Assembly (NCBI RefSeq): GCF_003002025.1
Contig: NZ_PVZB01000008.1
Location: 1 to 64,000 of the forward strand
Reading direction: 5' to 3'
DNA: 64,000 nucleotides
Source: Paraburkholderia sp. BL25I1N1
GTDB taxonomy: Bacteria > Pseudomonadota > Gammaproteobacteria > Burkholderiales > Burkholderiaceae
Position 1 is the stretch's first letter. Every line of letters starts with the position of its first letter. A model generated the notes under the pieces. The model did no database searches. It was given only the letters and a program-made list of their open reading frames with translations, and was not told the origin of the DNA. Shown here piece by piece: positions 1-8,582 of the stretch. Position numbers and translations under genes: made by a program.

Positions 1-305
1 CTAACCTGCAGATGCCGGATATAAGCCTGCAACCAAATCCTCGTCTAACATCACAGCGATATTACCTTGCAAGCCGGGCGGCGTTCATATAAGCGCCTTG
101 GGTGCGAACAAGCGAGTTTCCAACTTGTAGCCGTGGCGCGAGCCGGAGGGCCGAAACTGCTTCGGCATCCCCAATATGTTTCAGCGGTTACGTTTTGTCA
201 CCAGAGCGACGTCAACTCCTGTCTTCCCGTCAACGTTAAACCGGCAGCGCTGAAACATTTCAGCCGCGACACAAGAATCAACCGGTTAAAACCAGGAGTT
301 AAACC

Positions 306-677
306 ATGAAGACGCTTTTCGCCGCTCTCGCTTCCGCTCTGCTCGTGTCGACCGCTTTCGCTCAAACGGCCGCACCGTCCGCCGCGCAGCCCGCGCAAAC
401 GCAACCCGCCGGCCAGGCGAACCTGAAAGCGAGCACCGCCGTTCAAACGGGCGCCACGGACGACAGCGCCGCAGCAACGAAGGCGCCGGCCAAAGCCACG
501 ACCAAAGCGCACGTGAAGAAGACGTCCGCCCATCACACGGCAAAAGCCCACAAGACCACGAAGAAGGCCGCGGCTGAAACGAGCGCCGCCACGACTAAGA
601 CGGAGGGCGCGAAAGAGGCCAGCAATGCCCCGGTAAAAGCCGACGGCGCAAAGACCGACACGACAAAAACGCAATAA
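306..677 (+). CDS. Small secreted Ala/Lys/Thr-rich protein
   Basis: The 123-residue product has a clear N-terminal signal peptide (MKTLFAALASALLVSTAFAQ, likely cut after AFA). The rest is low-complexity and rich in Ala, Lys and Thr, with several TKA/KKT runs and no recognisable domain. An AGGAG ribosome-binding site lies 8 bases before the ATG, and a strong hairpin terminator follows the stop, so it is probably a single-gene unit. The lysine-rich tail could contact an anionic surface in the periplasm, but that is inference. Function unknown. Confidence 0.7.
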   Translation: MKTLFAALASALLVSTAFAQTAAPSAAQPAQTQPAGQANLKASTAVQTGATDDSAAATKAPAKATTKAHVKKTSAHHTAKAHKTTKKAAAETSAATTKTEGAKEASNAPVKADGAKTDTTKTQ

Positions 678-750
678 CACGTGATCGGTTTCGGCACGCA
701 CCGGCCAGGCATGTATAGGTAATCGAAGCCGAACTGTGCCGTTCAGGGAG

Positions 751-777
751 GGCGAGTCATATGACTCGCCTTTTTTT
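751..777 (+). terminator. Rho-independent terminator
   Basis: A perfect 20-base palindrome (ggcgagtcat followed by its complement) is directly followed by seven T residues. It ends transcription of the small secreted protein upstream. Confidence 0.85.
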
Positions 778-887
778 ATGCGCGGTTTTTTTCCAACGCA
801 CACCCCAATTTTTGCACCGCGTTTACCCGCAGGCGTCTAATCTCGAACTGTCTTGATCAACCATGGCGTCGACGAACGCCGCATCAC

Positions 888-1229
888 ATGGCTCTCACGC
901 AAGCAATCGACAGTTTCGCTATTCACCCGCTCAACGAGCCGCACGTTCGGCGCAACAACGTCATTCCCTTCCTCGCGGCACGCGTCCGCTTGCAGATAAC
1001 TCTGCCTCATCGACCGCAGGAGCTCCCCGGCACCCAGCTTCGCGCCCTGCTCCATTCTCCTCTCGGTGTTTATGTCGTTGCCACGCAGGCGGTTCGCCAG
1101 GAAATTCGCGTGCAACTCGACATCGCTCCCGACGACCTCGACTTCACACTGCACACACTGATCTCGACACTTCCCGCCGCGATGATCGGACCGTTGAAGC
1201 GCCGCAGCGCGGCCGTGATGGCGCGTTAA
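888..1229 (+). CDS. Conserved-looking hypothetical protein
   Basis: A 113-residue protein without signal peptide or membrane segment. The middle (about residues 30-90) looks like a small folded domain with alternating hydrophobic residues. Of three overlapping open frames here, this one has the most natural amino-acid composition; the others are Arg/Ser-rich and look like shadows. No good ribosome-binding site precedes the ATG. I do not recognise the family. It converges with the Crp/Fnr regulator downstream. Confidence 0.5.
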   Translation: MALTQAIDSFAIHPLNEPHVRRNNVIPFLAARVRLQITLPHRPQELPGTQLRALLHSPLGVYVVATQAVRQEIRVQLDIAPDDLDFTLHTLISTLPAAMIGPLKRRSAAVMAR

Positions 1230-1287
1230 TCATGTTCTCAGGGTTCTGATCGACGCATTGCAGCGTCTCGCGGACTACTCGTCGCGA

Positions 1288-2001
1288 TCAATCCCCCACG
1301 GGACTCAACTCAGCCAATGCCGCCAGCTTCTGCACATCGGCAATTTCGATTTCCGCATAACCGAGCTTCAGCGCGCCTTGCGTTTCGAACTGCTTCAGCA
1401 CCTGGTTGATCGTTTGCCGGGACAGCGCCAGCATCATCGCGAGATCTTCTTGTGGGACTTTGAGCACGCGCCGCAATGCACCGGGCTCGCCGTAGCCGCC
1501 CGCCATCAATAACAAGCGGCGCGCCACGCGCTGCGCCGCGGGCAGCAATGCGGCCTCTTCGATCGCGTCGAAAGCAAGACGCAGTTTTTGCGTCAACAGC
1601 AGACCGAACAGATGCCAATAAGCGGGCGTGCGTTCCAGTAGCGCGACGAGTGCGGCGCGCGGCACATGAAACAGCTCGGAATCGCGTTCGGCATACGCGT
1701 CGTGGGTTCGCGGCCGGTTGTCGAACAGCGCGATCTCGCCGAACCAGTTCACCGGCTCGATGACGGCAAGCAAAGTCTCCTTACCCGCAGAACTGGCCGC
1801 GCCGATTCTCACCAGGCCGTCGAGCACGCAATAGACGCCATCGTCGGAATCGCCGCGCGTGAACAGCCGTTGCCCGGCGGCGAGCCGTTCGACACGTCCC
1901 GCTTCGATCAACTGCGCCTGCATGGCAGCCGGCGTCGAGCGAAACCACGCGCTGCGTCCCAGCAGCGCGGCAAGCTCATTCGATGGAAAACTCGCATTCA
2001 T
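1288..2001 (-). CDS. Crp/Fnr-family transcriptional regulator
   Basis: A 237-residue protein with the two-domain Crp/Fnr layout. A cyclic-nucleotide-binding-like beta-roll (about residues 15-130, including GDSDDGVYCVLDGLVRIG and WFGEIALFD) is followed by a dimerisation helix and a C-terminal winged helix-turn-helix (about 165-225, with VPQEDLAMMLALSRQTINQVLKQFE). The four N-terminal cysteines of true Fnr are absent, so an iron-sulphur oxygen sensor is unlikely. The ligand is unknown. It is divergent from the Mpo1-like gene, with 91 bases between the two starts. Confidence 0.85.
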   Translation of the reverse strand: MNASFPSNELAALLGRSAWFRSTPAAMQAQLIEAGRVERLAAGQRLFTRGDSDDGVYCVLDGLVRIGAASSAGKETLLAVIEPVNWFGEIALFDNRPRTHDAYAERDSELFHVPRAALVALLERTPAYWHLFGLLLTQKLRLAFDAIEEAALLPAAQRVARRLLLMAGGYGEPGALRRVLKVPQEDLAMMLALSRQTINQVLKQFETQGALKLGYAEIEIADVQKLAALAELSPVGD

Positions 2002-2092
2002 AGAACGGCGCTCGTGCCCGATTGTCGGCTACCCGATGGTTTCAAATTCCGCTGCCCGCGATTATGCTGACTTTGACAGAGGAGCGGCATCC

Positions 2093-2632
2093 ATGAGAAC
2101 GCTGACGCAACAGCTTACGCAATACGCGGCGTACCACCGTGACCGGCGCAATATCGCCACGCATTTCATCGGCATTCCGATGATCGTGCTGGCCCTGGCG
2201 GTATTGTTGAGCCGGCCCGCTTTCGTTGTCGGCGCGTGGCCGCTGACGCTATCGCCGGCGTGGGTTTTATTCGTCGCGGCCACGCTGTATTACCTCGTGC
2301 TCGACGTGCCGCTCGGCGCGATGATGGCCTTCGTGTCCGCGCTCTGCGTCGCGTTCGGCCGGTGGACAGCCACACAATCCACGTTGATGTGGCTCGTGAT
2401 CGGCGTCGGGCTTTTTCTGGTCGGCTGGGTGTTTCAGTTCATCGGGCATGTTGCCTACGAACATCGCAAGCCTGCCTTTGTGGATGATGTGATCGGCCTG
2501 CTGATCGGACCGCTGTTCGTGCTGGCCGAAGCGTTGTTCGGCTTCGGCTGGCGGCCCGCACTGCGCGCAGCGATCGAAGCGCAAGCCGGTCCGACGCGTC
2601 TCAACGCGGACCGTACGGCGGCGCATCGCTAG
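2093..2632 (+). CDS. Mpo1-like (DUF962) membrane protein
   Basis: A 179-residue polytopic protein of the DUF962/Mpo1/YGL010w family. The N terminus has the family signature YAAYHRDRRNIATHFIGIP, followed by about four membrane segments and the motif FIGHVAYEHRKPA. In yeast, Mpo1 is an iron-dependent dioxygenase that alpha-oxidises phytosphingosine-derived fatty acids; the conserved His residues (HRDRRNIATH, GH, EH) fit metal binding. The bacterial substrate is unknown. The frame is open further upstream, but the ATG at 2093 has a GAGGAG ribosome-binding site and starts exactly at the family N terminus. Confidence 0.8.
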   Translation: MRTLTQQLTQYAAYHRDRRNIATHFIGIPMIVLALAVLLSRPAFVVGAWPLTLSPAWVLFVAATLYYLVLDVPLGAMMAFVSALCVAFGRWTATQSTLMWLVIGVGLFLVGWVFQFIGHVAYEHRKPAFVDDVIGLLIGPLFVLAEALFGFGWRPALRAAIEAQAGPTRLNADRTAAHR

Positions 2633-2680
2633 AGCGCGCCGCCGCTTCGTCGAAGGCTCATTCGCCGCGGCGCGGCCCGC

Positions 2681-3544
2681 TCAGTTCGGTGCGAGACGAA
2701 TGAGGCGCACGCTATGCAATGCCGTCAGCGCGACCGCGATCCAGATGGGAACGTAGGTCGCCAACTGCGCGACGCTCAGCGTTTCACCTAGCAACGTAAT
2801 CGAGATCAGCACCAGCAACACCGGTTCGACATAGCCGAGGATGCCGAACAACGCGACCGGCAACAACCGGCTCGCCTTGAGATACGACGCCAGCGCAATG
2901 GTGCTCAGCGCGCCGAGGCCCGGCAACAGTAGCCACCACCGATCCGGATGGCCAGCGATCATCGCCAGCGAGCCGCCGTTGAAAACCAGCACGATTGCCG
3001 GCGGCAACAGTAGCGCCATTTCCACGGTGAACATCGCGAGCGAGTCGTGATTGATCTTGCGACGCAAAACGAAATACGGCGGATAGCCGAGCGAAACCAG
3101 CAAGGTCGGCCATGAAAATGCGCCCGTCACCCACAGTTCATGGCCGACACCGATCGCCGCGCACGCAACAGCGAGCCACTGCAAACGGTCCAGACGCTCG
3201 TGATAATAAAAGCGCCCGACAAGCACCATCGCCAGCGGAAGGAGAAAATAACCGAGCGAGACTTCGAGCATTCGGCCATGTAGAGGCGCCCACAGAAACA
3301 CCCACAGTTGCGCGCCAAGCAACGCCGCGCTCACGATCATCGCCAAGCCGAGTTTCGGGGCGGTCACCATGCGGTAAAGAAGCTGCCGCAGAATGGGCAG
3401 GCGCTTTCTCAACGCCACCAGCAACAGCGCGCCCGGCACGGTCAGGACGACACGCCAGGCGAAAATGTCGAGGCCGCTTAGCGGCGCGAGCAGGGTTGCG
3501 TAAGCGGACAGTAATGCAAACGTCGTGGTCGCGCACACCGACAA
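2681..3544 (-). CDS. RarD/EamA-family permease
   Basis: A 287-residue drug/metabolite-transporter superfamily protein with about nine to ten hydrophobic segments and RarD-like motifs early on (YATLLAPLSGLDIFAWRVVL). The substrate is unknown. The start is problematic. The only standard start in frame is TTG at 3544, which has no visible ribosome-binding site and cuts into the first membrane helix. The upstream codons in frame (ending ARARAGIALSVC) look like more of the family N terminus but contain no ATG, GTG or TTG. An ATG at 3590 lies one base out of frame, so a 5' frameshift or a non-standard start is possible. Confidence 0.75.
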   Translation of the reverse strand: MSVCATTTFALLSAYATLLAPLSGLDIFAWRVVLTVPGALLLVALRKRLPILRQLLYRMVTAPKLGLAMIVSAALLGAQLWVFLWAPLHGRMLEVSLGYFLLPLAMVLVGRFYYHERLDRLQWLAVACAAIGVGHELWVTGAFSWPTLLVSLGYPPYFVLRRKINHDSLAMFTVEMALLLPPAIVLVFNGGSLAMIAGHPDRWWLLLPGLGALSTIALASYLKASRLLPVALFGILGYVEPVLLVLISITLLGETLSVAQLATYVPIWIAVALTALHSVRLIRLAPN

Positions 3545-4103
3545 CGCGATACCGGCGCGTGCGCGGGCGAGGTTGTTTGCAGTGCAGCATGCAGCCGCCC
3601 GGCATTCGTTGTTGTCATTGGAAATGGAATCTCATAAGCGCGCAGCGCGTGTCCGACACTGTATTTCTTGCTTTTGATAAACGATATGAAGGCGGCATTC
3701 TAGACGGGTTATCCGTTCGCGGCTCCGCGTAGGTGCCGCGCGCTGTCAACAATCAGCTGAAATTATTCCGTGCGCATCACGCGTCGATGGACTAGAACAT
3801 AACTTCATGTGCGGCCAACAACCCGGTCTTTTCACCGGCAACGCCCCACATCATTTCGCGCCAAGCGGCTGAAGCGCGAATCTTGCTAGCTAGTCTTGCG
3901 ACGCTGCTTGCATTACCGTTCGCAACGCCCCCGAAGGACGTCCCCTTGGGGACAGCATGTGCAGCATCCCTGAGCCAGGCCGGCGATGACAGTCCTACGG
4001 ACCGAGCCCGACCTTCTTCTCCACGGCACGCCTCAACTGCGTTCATCACGCGTGCCGCCGCCCGGCAGCATCGCGCTCACCGAATGTGACTACTGGAGCC
4101 AGC
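3545..4103. other. Intergenic region, no supported gene
   Basis: About 560 bases between the divergent rarD-like and egtD genes. Short open frames on both strands have no family resemblance or convincing ribosome-binding sites. I see no hairpin terminator or clear repeat. It presumably carries the promoters for both flanking genes. Confidence 0.4.
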
Positions 4104-5084
4104 ATGACCCAGCCAGCCCTATCGCATGACGCATCGCCCGACCTACGCTCCGCCTTTGCCGCCGACGTTCGCGCCGGCCTCACCCATACGCCGCAGAAAG
4201 AGCTGCCGTCCAAGTATCTGTATGACGAAGTGGGCTCCGCGCTGTTCGAAGTGATTACCGTGTTGCCCGAATACGGCGTGACGCGCGCCGAGGAACGCCT
4301 GCTTACCAAACACGCCGCGGACATCGTCGCGCACCTGCCACACGACGTGACGGTCGCCGAACTCGGCAGCGGCAGCGGCCGTAAAACACGGCGCATTCTG
4401 GAAGCGCTGTGTAAAAAGCGCCCTACTTCTTACTGTCCGATTGAAATTTCGCGCAGTGCATTGCAGTTGTGCAGGCGCGAACTCGGCGACATCGAGCGCA
4501 TTTCGATTGTCGGTTATGAACGCGATTACCTGGCCGGCCTTGCTGAAGTGAGCAAGCAGCGCGCGTCGGACGAGCGGTTACTTGTGCTGTTTCTTGGCAG
4601 TACGATCGGTAATTTCGGCAGACTCGCGGCAACACGTTTCCTGCGCGATATCCGCAACATGCTCGCTCCCGGCGACGCGTTGCTGCTCGGCACGGACCTG
4701 ATCAAGCCGACGCCCGTCCTGGTGGCCGCCTATGACGACTCGATCGGCGTCACCGCGTCGTTCAATCTGAACCTGCTGGCGCGCATCAATCGCGAACTCG
4801 ACGGCGACTTTCCGCTCGAGGCGTTCGAGCACGTCGCGCGCTTCAACCCGGACGCGCGCAGCATCGAAATGCATCTGCGAGCCAAGCGCGACATCACCGC
4901 CCACGTGGGCGCGGCGCAATTGACGGTGTCGCTCAAGGCGGGCGAGACGATCTGGACCGAGAGCAGCCACAAATATCGCGCGGAAGAAATGCCCGCGATT
5001 GCCGACGACGCCGGCTTCCTGTGCAGTCATCAATGGATCGAAGACGAATGGGGCTTTGCGGAGAGCCTGCTGCTGGCGCGTTGA
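4104..5084 (+). CDS. egtD: L-histidine N-alpha-methyltransferase (EgtD)
   Basis: EgtD trimethylates histidine to hercynine with S-adenosylmethionine, the first step of ergothioneine synthesis. The 326-residue protein has the family N terminus (LPSKYLYDEVGSALFEVIT, then PEYGVTRAEE), the methyltransferase motif I (VAELGSGSGRKTRRIL) and FLGSTIGNF. Length fits the family (about 320). An in-frame GTG at 4086 exists, but the ATG at 4104 has a GGAG site five bases upstream and is preferred. The sulphoxide synthase EgtB, its usual partner, is not adjacent, so the pathway must be completed elsewhere or the protein has another role. Confidence 0.88.
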   Translation: MTQPALSHDASPDLRSAFAADVRAGLTHTPQKELPSKYLYDEVGSALFEVITVLPEYGVTRAEERLLTKHAADIVAHLPHDVTVAELGSGSGRKTRRILEALCKKRPTSYCPIEISRSALQLCRRELGDIERISIVGYERDYLAGLAEVSKQRASDERLLVLFLGSTIGNFGRLAATRFLRDIRNMLAPGDALLLGTDLIKPTPVLVAAYDDSIGVTASFNLNLLARINRELDGDFPLEAFEHVARFNPDARSIEMHLRAKRDITAHVGAAQLTVSLKAGETIWTESSHKYRAEEMPAIADDAGFLCSHQWIEDEWGFAESLLLAR

Positions 5085-5127
5085 GCGCGCTGGGCCGCTG
5101 ACGGAAGCACGGTCACGCAAACACGGC

Positions 5128-5170
5128 AAGGCGGCGCGCCATCGCGCATGATGGCGCACCGCCTTTTATT
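5128..5170. terminator. Bidirectional terminator between egtD and acylphosphatase
   Basis: A long inverted repeat (arms 5128-5142 and 5150-5165, beginning AAGGCGGCGCGCCAT) is followed by a T-rich stretch on the plus strand and preceded by A residues. It sits between two convergent genes and can serve both. Confidence 0.7.
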
Positions 5171-5202
5171 TTGCGTGATTCGCGCGTTCTACGTGCTGCC
5201 GC

Positions 5203-5496
5203 TCAGTGCTGCTCGAAACGTTCGTAGCGCTTTTCGGTCGCGCGCTCTTCGCCGGCCACCTCGGTCACGCGCGCCGCCGGCGGCCCGTGACGCAACCACG
5301 ACAGCATCCGGTCGACCTGGTTGGCCGAGCCCTGCAACATCGCTTCGACAGAGCCGTCGTCGAGATTCGCCACCCATCCCTTGATACCGAGCGCATGCGC
5401 CTGCCGCACGGTCGCGTGGCGAAAGCCGACGCCCTGCACGGTGCCGCGCACGCGCACGTAATACGTTTCGATCCGCTGATCCAGATCCGGGGCCAT
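5203..5496 (-). CDS. acyP: Acylphosphatase
   Basis: A 97-residue small enzyme that hydrolyses acyl-phosphate bonds. The substrate-binding loop VRGTVQGVGFR carries the catalytic Arg, and the catalytic Asn is in GWVANLDDGSVEAMLQG. Length matches the family (about 90-100). The frame is open upstream to 5604, but the ATG at 5496 has a GAGAGGA ribosome-binding site and begins at the family N terminus. It is divergent from hpnA. Confidence 0.92.
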   Translation of the reverse strand: MAPDLDQRIETYYVRVRGTVQGVGFRHATVRQAHALGIKGWVANLDDGSVEAMLQGSANQVDRMLSWLRHGPPAARVTEVAGEERATEKRYERFEQH

Positions 5497-5659
5497 GCCG
5501 TCCTCTCTTCGCATACTTTCAAGCCGGCATTCTAGTCGCGTCCCGGCGAGCTTGCTCGGCAAAGCGCGCATCTGATTGTTCGCATGGGACCGCCGGCGCG
5601 ACACACGGCGCGCGCGCCACGTACAATCCGTCGACTGTCACGCGGGAAATGGAAACAGA

Positions 5660-6670
5660 ATGACCGAACAGAATCGCGATCTCGTGCTCGTGACCGGCGC
5701 CTCCGGCTTCGTCGGCTCGTCGGTGGCGCGCATCGCGCAACAGAAGGGTTTCAAGGTGCGCGTGCTGGTGCGCGCCACCAGTCCGCGTCAGAACGTCGAG
5801 TCGCTGGACGCGGAAATCGTGATCGGCGATATGCGCGACGAAGCGTCGATGCGCCACGCACTGCGCGGCGTGCGCTATCTGCTGCACGTGGCCGCCGACT
5901 ATCGGCTGTGGGCGCCTGACCCGAGCGAGATCGAGCGCTCGAACCTCGAAGGCACCGAAGCGACCATGCGCGCGGCGCTGAAGGAAGGCGTCGAGCGCAT
6001 TGTCTACACGAGCAGCGTGGCCACGTTGAAAGTGACCAGTTCCGGCCAGTCCGCCGACGAAACCTCGCCGCTCAAAGCCGATCAGGCGATTGGCGTGTAC
6101 AAACGCAGCAAGGTGCTGGCCGAGCGCGCGGTGGAGCGGATGATCGCCGAAGACGGCTTGCCGGCGGTAATCGTCAATCCCTCCACGCCGATCGGACCGC
6201 GCGACGTCAAGCCGACGCCGACGGGACGCATCATCGTGGAAGCGGCGCTCGGCAAGATTCCGGCGTTCGTCGACACGGGCCTGAATCTCGTGCACGTGGA
6301 TGACGTCGCGGCCGGCCATTTCCTCGCGCTCGAACACGGCAAGATCGGCGAGCGCTATATTCTCGGCGGCGAAAATCTGCCGCTTCAACAGATGCTCGCG
6401 GATATCGCGGCGCTGACCGGCCGCAAGGCACCGACGCTGAGTCTGCCGCGCTGGCCGCTCTATCCGCTGGCCATGGGTGCCGAAGCAGTCGCCAAGATCA
6501 CGAAACGCGAACCGTTCGTCACTATCGACGGCTTGAAAATGTCGAAGAACAAGATGTACTTCACGTCGGCGAAAGCGGAACGTGAACTCGGCTATCGCGC
6601 GCGGCCTTATCGCGAGGGCTTGAGCGACGCGCTCGACTGGTTCAGGCAAGCGGGCTATCTGAAGCAGTAA
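5660..6670 (+). CDS. hpnA: Hopanoid-associated NAD(P)-dependent sugar epimerase HpnA
   Basis: A 336-residue extended short-chain dehydrogenase. The Rossmann motif is VTGASGFVGSSVAR near the N terminus, and the active site has the SSV segment (YTSSVATL) and the YxxxK pair in GVYKRSKVLAER. The phrase HVAADYRLWAPDP is typical of HpnA. The family is found in hopanoid clusters and is thought to act on the sugar part of extended hopanoids; its exact reaction is not settled. The ATG at 5660 starts at the family N terminus (MTEQNRDLVLVTG). It is the first gene of the hopanoid region. Confidence 0.9.
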   Translation: MTEQNRDLVLVTGASGFVGSSVARIAQQKGFKVRVLVRATSPRQNVESLDAEIVIGDMRDEASMRHALRGVRYLLHVAADYRLWAPDPSEIERSNLEGTEATMRAALKEGVERIVYTSSVATLKVTSSGQSADETSPLKADQAIGVYKRSKVLAERAVERMIAEDGLPAVIVNPSTPIGPRDVKPTPTGRIIVEAALGKIPAFVDTGLNLVHVDDVAAGHFLALEHGKIGERYILGGENLPLQQMLADIAALTGRKAPTLSLPRWPLYPLAMGAEAVAKITKREPFVTIDGLKMSKNKMYFTSAKAERELGYRARPYREGLSDALDWFRQAGYLKQ

Positions 6671-6808
6671 TCTCTGCATGAACAAACGGCCTGTGTCCCG
6701 CAAGCCGGCTCGGCCGCAAGCATTTTGTTACAACGTCACTGTGTTAGCGACAGGTAAAAGCCTACGCGCAGCAGTTAAAATCGTGGGTCTTACCAGAGAA
6801 AAGCTCGC

Positions 6809-7348
6809 ATGAATCTTCACGAACAGCTCGGCGCACTGGAAATGGGCGTCGATCAGCTCATTCAGGCTGTCGTGGCCCCGCTGGCCGAAAACATTCCCGA
6901 GACACCCGCAGAGAACGCCGCGCCGCCAGCGTCTGCATCCGCGGATCACGTCGCGTCCGAATCCAATGCGAATGCGGCTGAGACCGAGGCGGCCGTCGTC
7001 GAAGGCGAGGCGCCGGCCCCGCAGCTTCAGCCCACGCTCGAAATCAATCGCCCCGCGCAGAACGAGATCACCATGACGATCGGCGGCCAGACCGTCGCGT
7101 TGCGCGCGGAGCAGATCGGCCAACTGATCGAGGAACTGTCGAACGCGCGCGCGTCGATGACGCCGGAACCGCCGCCGGGCATTCCGCCAGGCTGGCGCTT
7201 CGTGTCCACCAAGAATCCGGTCATGGCGGTGCAGAAACAGTCGAACGGCGACCGTCTGCTGGTCATGCGCCACACCGGCCACGGCTGGGTGCCGTTCACG
7301 TTTTCGCCCGACATGGTGATCCAGCTTTACATGATGCTCACCAAGTAA
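6809..7348 (+). CDS. Conserved hypothetical protein within the hopanoid region
   Basis: A 179-residue soluble protein. Residues 1-30 form a helical segment, about 30-75 are an Ala/Pro/Glu-rich linker, and about 80-179 look folded, with conserved-looking aromatic residues (PPGIPPGWRFVSTKNPVMAVQ, and GHGWVPFTFSPDMVIQLYMML). There is no signal peptide or membrane segment. A strong terminator follows the stop. It lies between hpnA and hpnB, so a link to hopanoids is possible by position only. I do not recognise the family. Confidence 0.75.
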   Translation: MNLHEQLGALEMGVDQLIQAVVAPLAENIPETPAENAAPPASASADHVASESNANAAETEAAVVEGEAPAPQLQPTLEINRPAQNEITMTIGGQTVALRAEQIGQLIEELSNARASMTPEPPPGIPPGWRFVSTKNPVMAVQKQSNGDRLLVMRHTGHGWVPFTFSPDMVIQLYMMLTK

Positions 7349-7377
7349 AAAAGCGGCGCCCAATGAGCGCCGCTTTT
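7349..7377. terminator. Bidirectional terminator
   Basis: Eleven-base arms (AAAAGCGGCGC and its complement) flank a 7-base loop, with A and T runs at the ends, starting just after the upstream stop. It can also stop transcription coming from hpnB on the other strand. Confidence 0.85.
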
Positions 7378-7409
7378 GCATTCCTCCGCGATTTCCAACT
7401 CCGTTCGCT

Positions 7410-8582
7410 TCAGCGTTCCTGCACCGGCGCCTGAACCCGCGCCTTCCACTGTCCGCCCTTGCCGCGCCAATAACGCACCGCCGACGCAAACGTCGCGCCG
7501 ACATAGAACAACGCGATCAGCGGCAGAAACGGCGCCCACAACGGCGAGCGGCGGTAATAGCTCAGCATCGGCGCATACGCGCAGCACATGGCGGCCCACG
7601 CGAGCCACGCGGGCCAGCCTGTCGGACCGAGCACCAGCGCGGCGACCGGCGGCATCAGATAGATGATCGTCATGCCGGCCAACGTGCCCGCCAGCAGCAG
7701 CGGCGAGTAGCGCAGCTGCGTGAAAGCCGTGCGCGCGATCATATTCCAGATCTCACGCCAGCTATCGTACGGACGCAGCGACACGCTGCGCGCCGCCACA
7801 TCCAGCCGGATCGGATGACGCCCCGTGCCGCGATGCTTGATACGCGCGGCGAGGCTGCAATCGTCGATCAGCTCCGCGCGGATCGACTCGATGCCGCCTG
7901 CTTCTTCCAGCGCGCTACGGCGCACCAGCATGCAGCCGCCCGCGGCCGCCGCCGTCCGATTGCGCGGGTTGTTGACCCACGAGAACGGGTACAGCTTGGC
8001 GAAGAAGAATACGAAGGCGGGAATCAACGCCTTTTCCCAGAACGAATCGCAGCGCAGCCGCACCATCAGCGAGACGAGATCGCGCTGTTCCGCGTCGGCG
8101 CGCGCGACGAGTTGCGCGACCGCGTCGCCGGGATGGCCGATGTCGGCGTCGGTCAGCAGAAGATAGTCCGCGGACAAACCGAGCGTGCGCACGGCCTCGA
8201 TACCTTGCGACTGTGCCCACACCTTGCCCGACCAACCGGGCGGCAGCGGCTTCGCGCTCAACACGGTCAGACGGTCCGGGCATTGCAACTGCAGGGCCGC
8301 GGCGCGTGCGGCGTCGGCGGTGCCGTCGGTGCTGTGGTCGTCGACGACGATCACGTGGAAGTCGCCCGCATAATCCTGCTGAAGCAGCGTGGTCACCGCC
8401 TCTGCGATCACATCGACTTCATTGCGGGCCGGCACCACGGCGGCCACGGCCGGCCACGTTGCGCGCGGCGCGATGGTCAGCGGCGCAGCAGGACGCGCGC
8501 GCCAGAAACCGCCGCGCGCGAACAGCAGCACACACCAGATCAGCAAGGAGAGACACGACAGAAGAAACAGGACCACCGCCAT
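7410..8582 (-). CDS. hpnB: Hopanoid-associated glycosyltransferase HpnB
   Basis: A 390-residue GT2-type glycosyltransferase with an N-terminal membrane anchor (residues 1-25). The GT-A core follows: AAVVPARNEVDVI, the Asp motif IVVDDHSTDGTAD, the metal-binding LLTDADIGHP, and a later acceptor region with EAGGIESIRAELIDDCSL. Two to three membrane segments lie in the C-terminal part. HpnB is typical of hopanoid clusters; its precise sugar transfer is not firmly established. Its ATG overlaps the hpnC stop (TAATG), indicating translational coupling. Confidence 0.9.
   Translation of the reverse strand: MAVVLFLLSCLSLLIWCVLLFARGGFWRARPAAPLTIAPRATWPAVAAVVPARNEVDVIAEAVTTLLQQDYAGDFHVIVVDDHSTDGTADAARAAALQLQCPDRLTVLSAKPLPPGWSGKVWAQSQGIEAVRTLGLSADYLLLTDADIGHPGDAVAQLVARADAEQRDLVSLMVRLRCDSFWEKALIPAFVFFFAKLYPFSWVNNPRNRTAAAAGGCMLVRRSALEEAGGIESIRAELIDDCSLAARIKHRGTGRHPIRLDVAARSVSLRPYDSWREIWNMIARTAFTQLRYSPLLLAGTLAGMTIIYLMPPVAALVLGPTGWPAWLAWAAMCCAYAPMLSYYRRSPLWAPFLPLIALFYVGATFASAVRYWRGKGGQWKARVQAPVQER

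Noticed and set aside
67-309. 80-residue open frame at the left end
   Set aside because: No ribosome-binding site, no family resemblance, and it runs over the promoter and ribosome-binding site of the small secreted protein.
198-803. 201-residue open frame on the minus strand over the small secreted protein
   Set aside because: It is Arg/Gly-rich with no domain, and lies antisense to a gene with a signal peptide, ribosome-binding site and terminator.
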